Shown in pieces: positions 6,715 through 9,017 of a stretch of 9,017 bases of DNA (within the stretch, counting starts at the first letter, position 1; the number at the start of each line of letters is the position of its first letter). The stretch lies in NCBI GenBank assembly GCA_002418005.1, contig DIDF01000089.1, positions 1-9,017 on the forward strand. Direction: 5' to 3'. A program made the translations under genes and the position numbers. The notes below the pieces were generated by a model that was not told where the DNA came from, searched no databases, and saw only the letters and a list, made by a program, of their open reading frames with translations. Origin of the DNA: Lactobacillaceae bacterium UBA5807 (GTDB taxonomy: Bacteria > Bacillota > Bacilli > Lactobacillales > Lactobacillaceae).

Positions 6715-6757
6715 ACAGATTTTAGTTCTTGGTAGTTAGAAAAAATTAAATAGTTTT

Positions 6758-6793
6758 AAAGGCCGGGGAAAATAAACTGCTCTGGCTTTTTTT
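6758..6793 (+). terminator. Rho-independent terminator after the MFS gene
   Basis: AAAGGCCGGGG (6758-6768) pairs with CTCTGGCTTT (6780-6789) with one bulged G and two G-U pairs. The loop is about 11 bases and the T run reaches 6793. It is the likely end of the leu-operon transcript. It lies only 22 bases before the next start, so any read-through would serve the methyltransferase. Confidence 0.75.
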
Positions 6794-6814
6794 AATTTAA
6801 AGAGGGTAATTAAA

Positions 6815-7558
6815 GTGAAATGGAATGCTATAAATTATGAAAAACAGCACGATTTTGTTTTTAAATATGGCCAAGGATTGCTGAGTTTAGTTCCCCAAAA
6901 TGCCAAAAAGGTTTTAGATGTCGGCTGTGGGACGGGAGATTTAACTGATAAGCTTCGAAAGCGTGGTTATAAAGTGCTGGGGATTGATCAGTCGAAAAAC
7001 ATGATTTGTGAGGCGCAAAAACGCTATCCTAACACCAAATTCAAGATAAAAGACATTTTAACAATGGCGACTGATAAAAAGTTTGATGTTGTTTTTTCCA
7101 ATGCAGTTTTCCATTGGATCAATAATCAACAAATGCTCTTAAACCAAATTCATAATTTGCTCAATCCTGGAGGTTATTTAATTTGTGAGTTTGGCGGTCA
7201 TAATAATGTGCAAACCATTTGCGAAGAATTTGGTCAAGAACTCCAAGAAATTGGATACAGTTACCAAAATCCATTTTTCTTTCCAACAGTACATGAGTAC
7301 AAATCGCAATTGGTAAATCATGGCTTCAAAGTAATTCACATTAGAGATTTTGATCGACCAACGCCGTTACAAGGAGGAATTAATGGTTTATCTAATTGGA
7401 TTAGACAATTCTTCCAGGAAGATTTATCACATTTAAATCAACAGCAGCAAAAGCAAGTTTTGAATAAGATGGCAGTCAGATTAAAAGAAAAATTGTGGCG
7501 AGACGACCACTGGGAAGCAGATTACCGCAGATTAAGGTTGGTATGTCAAAAAAATTAA
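6815..7558 (+). CDS. Class I SAM-dependent methyltransferase, trans-aconitate methyltransferase-like
   Basis: This is a soluble 247-residue Rossmann-like methyltransferase. Motif I is VLDVGCGTG (33-41). The acidic residue that binds the SAM ribose is D58 (GIDQSKNM), and D80 (KDIL) sits near the adenine site. FSNAVFHW (94-101) is motif IV, followed by LLNPGGYLICEFGG. The SNAxxHW pattern and the alpha-helical C-terminal cap resemble the Tam family, which methylates small carboxylates such as trans-aconitate. Many unrelated small-molecule methyltransferases share these features, so the substrate is open. The start is GTG 6815, eight bases after AGAGGG (6801-6806). It follows the MFS terminator closely and no convincing promoter of its own was seen, so expression by read-through is possible. 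The stop is followed by a strong bidirectional terminator. Confidence 0.85.
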   Translation: MKWNAINYEKQHDFVFKYGQGLLSLVPQNAKKVLDVGCGTGDLTDKLRKRGYKVLGIDQSKNMICEAQKRYPNTKFKIKDILTMATDKKFDVVFSNAVFHWINNQQMLLNQIHNLLNPGGYLICEFGGHNNVQTICEEFGQELQEIGYSYQNPFFFPTVHEYKSQLVNHGFKVIHIRDFDRPTPLQGGINGLSNWIRQFFQEDLSHLNQQQQKQVLNKMAVRLKEKLWRDDHWEADYRRLRLVCQKN

Positions 7559-7606
7559 AGTAAAATCATTGTCGAAAAATATTAGTCTAACGTTTTTGCT
7601 GTTATA

Positions 7607-7649
7607 AAAAGCCTCAACCAGTTCTTGTTTTGAACTGGTTGAGGCTTTT
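7607..7649. terminator. Bidirectional terminator between convergent genes
   Basis: An 18-bp perfect stem pairs 7607-7624 (AAAAGCCTCAACCAGTTC) with 7632-7649 across the loop TTGTTTT. There are four Ts after the stem on the + strand and five on the - strand (complement of 7606-7610). It sits between the + strand methyltransferase and the - strand transporter and should end both transcripts. Confidence 0.95.
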
Positions 7650-7672
7650 GATTTGCTCTGTAATTAATTTAC

Positions 7673-8941
7673 TTACCAGATACCTAATGTTGGACCCACC
7701 ATATAAATTCCAAAGCCCATAACTACTAGGCAAAGAGAAGTTACTACCCAACGGTGAAGACCGTGCATCCGAAACTTATCAGGAAGGACTTTTGCTTCCA
7801 GAACTAAGAGAAAGCCAAGTACGATAGGGAGCAACAAGGCGTTCATCACTTCAACGGCAACAGCAATATTAACCAAGTTGATGTTGGCCAATACCAGGAC
7901 GGCCCCGATAACGTGAGCAAGGGTATAAATAATGTAAAACCCAGCATTCTTCCTGTTGAACTTTTCGTTTAAACTGTGTTTCCAGTTAAGAACTTCAGTG
8001 ACTCCCCAAGTTCCAGCAAGAGCAACCACCAAAGCTGCAACTAGAGCACCACCCATGATGCTTGCGCCAATTAATGTTTTAGCTGGCATACTGCCAATGA
8101 ATGGTGATAAAGCATTGGCGAGGTTACTGACAGAATTAAGGGACTTAGATCCTGATGTTGTTCCCATAGTTGCCGCAAAGGCGATCACAAAAACAATCAT
8201 AATTCCTTGGGTGATGAAAGTACCAATTAGTGTATCATGGCGCTCTTTTGGAATTGCTTTAGTGCTCAATTTTTTATCAACCACGGCACCCTGTTGATAA
8301 AAAATCATCCACGGCATCACCACAGCGCCAACGTTAGCAGCAACTAAGTAAATGTATGAGGAATGATGCCAGGGAACCGTGATTAATCCCTGAGCCATAT
8401 CGCCCAAATTTGGATGAATTAACACGACTGCAATTATGAAGGCCAACTCAGCGGAGCCAATTAACAAACCAGCTTTTTCAACTCGACGGTAGCTGCCACA
8501 AAAAGCAATCCCGACAAGTAAAGCAGTAGCAATTGGAATTGTGACCCATTTTGAAATTCCAAATAGTTCACCGACGCCCGCAACCCCGACAAATTCGGTT
8601 AGTAAAGCTCCAATTGCGGAAATTGCTAACGTTCCAGCTGAGAGCCAAGCCCAGCCTTTACCAAAGTTTTCTCGGATTAATTCGCCATGCCCTTTTTTAG
8701 TAACAATTCCTAAGCGGACGGTCATTTCTTGGGCTATGTATAAGACCGGAATTAATAATAATTGAGGTAAGATCATCGTATAACCCCATTGGGCGCCTGA
8801 CTGAGCAGCTGTTATTAAACAACCAGCATCAGTATCGGCTAACATAACCAATAAACCAGGGCCCCAAATTTTAAGCCAATGGAATCTTGATGTATGTATC
8901 TTGATATTGCCAGCAGAATCTTGAATCGTTTCCTGTTGCAT
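7673..8941 (-). CDS. NRAMP-family divalent metal transporter, NRMT-like (possibly Mg2+)
   Basis: This is an integral membrane transporter of 422 residues with about 11 hydrophobic segments, matching the NRAMP/SLC11 fold length. TM1 has the family lead-in GPGLLVMLADTDAG (27-40), and TM6 carries GAVVMPWMIFYQQ with MPW at 209-211. Classical manganese/iron NRAMPs have DPGN in TM1 and MPH in TM6. Here the aligned residues are D38-A-G-C41 and M-P-W, with an extra acidic residue at D36. This pattern recalls the NRAMP-related magnesium transporters rather than MntH, but cation specificity is inference. The start ATG (complement of 8939-8941) follows a good site, GAGGTGA (complement of 8946-8952). The gene runs convergent to the methyltransferase and is transcribed alone in this window. 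Confidence 0.9.
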   Translation of the reverse strand: MQQETIQDSAGNIKIHTSRFHWLKIWGPGLLVMLADTDAGCLITAAQSGAQWGYTMILPQLLLIPVLYIAQEMTVRLGIVTKKGHGELIRENFGKGWAWLSAGTLAISAIGALLTEFVGVAGVGELFGISKWVTIPIATALLVGIAFCGSYRRVEKAGLLIGSAELAFIIAVVLIHPNLGDMAQGLITVPWHHSSYIYLVAANVGAVVMPWMIFYQQGAVVDKKLSTKAIPKERHDTLIGTFITQGIMIVFVIAFAATMGTTSGSKSLNSVSNLANALSPFIGSMPAKTLIGASIMGGALVAALVVALAGTWGVTEVLNWKHSLNEKFNRKNAGFYIIYTLAHVIGAVLVLANINLVNIAVAVEVMNALLLPIVLGFLLVLEAKVLPDKFRMHGLHRWVVTSLCLVVMGFGIYMVGPTLGIW

Positions 8942-8954
8942 TTGCTCACCTCAT

Positions 8955-8983
8955 TTTTCATTTTAACTAATAAAAAATGAAAA
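8955..8983. repeat. 10-bp inverted repeat upstream of the NRAMP-like gene
   Basis: TTTTCATTTT (8955-8964) and AAAATGAAAA (8974-8983) are perfect inverted copies separated by nine bases. They lie just upstream of the ribosome binding site of the - strand transporter gene. They could form a leader hairpin or an operator, but the arms are almost pure A+T and chance is a fair explanation. No confident -35/-10 pair was found in 8942-9017. Confidence 0.35.
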
Positions 8984-8993
8984 TTTTAATTAG

Positions 8994-9003
8994 TCATTAA
9001 TGA
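8994..9003. promoter_or_regulatory. 10-bp palindrome in the NRAMP-like gene upstream region
   Basis: TCATTAATGA is a perfect palindrome 53 bases upstream of the transporter start codon, in A+T-rich DNA where the promoter is expected. It could be a regulator half-site, but it does not match a metalloregulator consensus that can be named with confidence. Confidence 0.25.
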
Positions 9004-9017
9004 AATTCTAATCCAAA

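Noticed and set aside
6715..6814. Independent promoter for the methyltransferase gene
   Set aside because: TTGGTA near 6729 has no matching -10 at usable spacing, so read-through from the upstream transcript remains possible.
7956..8297. Plus-strand ORF of 113 codons opposite the NRAMP-like gene
   Set aside because: It mirrors the opposite strand of a clear membrane-protein gene and shows no independent motif or start signal.

Overview
The window looks like chromosomal DNA from a low-GC Gram-positive lactic acid bacterium, most likely in the Lactobacillaceae. The signs are AT-rich intergenic DNA, strong AGGAGG-type ribosome binding sites, GTG and TTG starts, compact rho-independent terminators, and ORFs of a Lactobacillales flavour. 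The genus cannot be fixed from sequence reading alone. There is no rRNA, tRNA, CRISPR array, IS element or phage gene.

Layout on the + strand: a short-chain dehydrogenase/reductase gene (62-796) ends at its own terminator. Next comes a leucine biosynthesis operon. It has a consensus-like promoter (918-946), a 23-residue leader peptide ending in a run of UUA leucine codons (980-1051), and a full ribosome-mediated attenuator whose terminator lies at 1123-1154. The structural genes follow almost without gaps: leuA (1196-2359), leuB (2359-3440), leuC (3421-4794) and leuD (4794-5378). An MFS transporter gene (5401-6714) starts 22 bases after leuD and probably shares the transcript, which ends at a hairpin at 6758-6793. 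A class I SAM-dependent methyltransferase gene (6815-7558) follows. A strong 18-bp bidirectional terminator (7607-7649) separates it from a convergent gene on the - strand (7673-8941), which encodes an NRAMP-family metal transporter lacking the usual DPGN and MPH signatures.

How the genes work together: LeuA condenses acetyl-CoA with 2-oxoisovalerate. LeuC and LeuD form the isomerase that converts 2- to 3-isopropylmalate. LeuB would oxidise 3-isopropylmalate to the leucine keto-acid precursor. Leucine supply appears to be sensed by ribosome stalling at four UUA codons, which chooses between antiterminator and terminator. LeuA is the short form with no C-terminal leucine-binding domain, so transcriptional attenuation may be the main control.

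The main anomaly is in leuB. One T is missing from an expected A4T4 run near 3051, which splits the gene between the substrate lysine and the metal-binding aspartates. The lesion leaves a canonical -1 slippery heptamer, A AAT TTG, four bases before the premature stop, and it makes the site identical to an 11-bp sequence 23 bases downstream. It may be a sequencing error, a recent inactivation causing leucine auxotrophy, or a recoding site. If LeuB is truly lost, the operon would end at 3-isopropylmalate, and the adjacent transporter and methyltransferase become more interesting.
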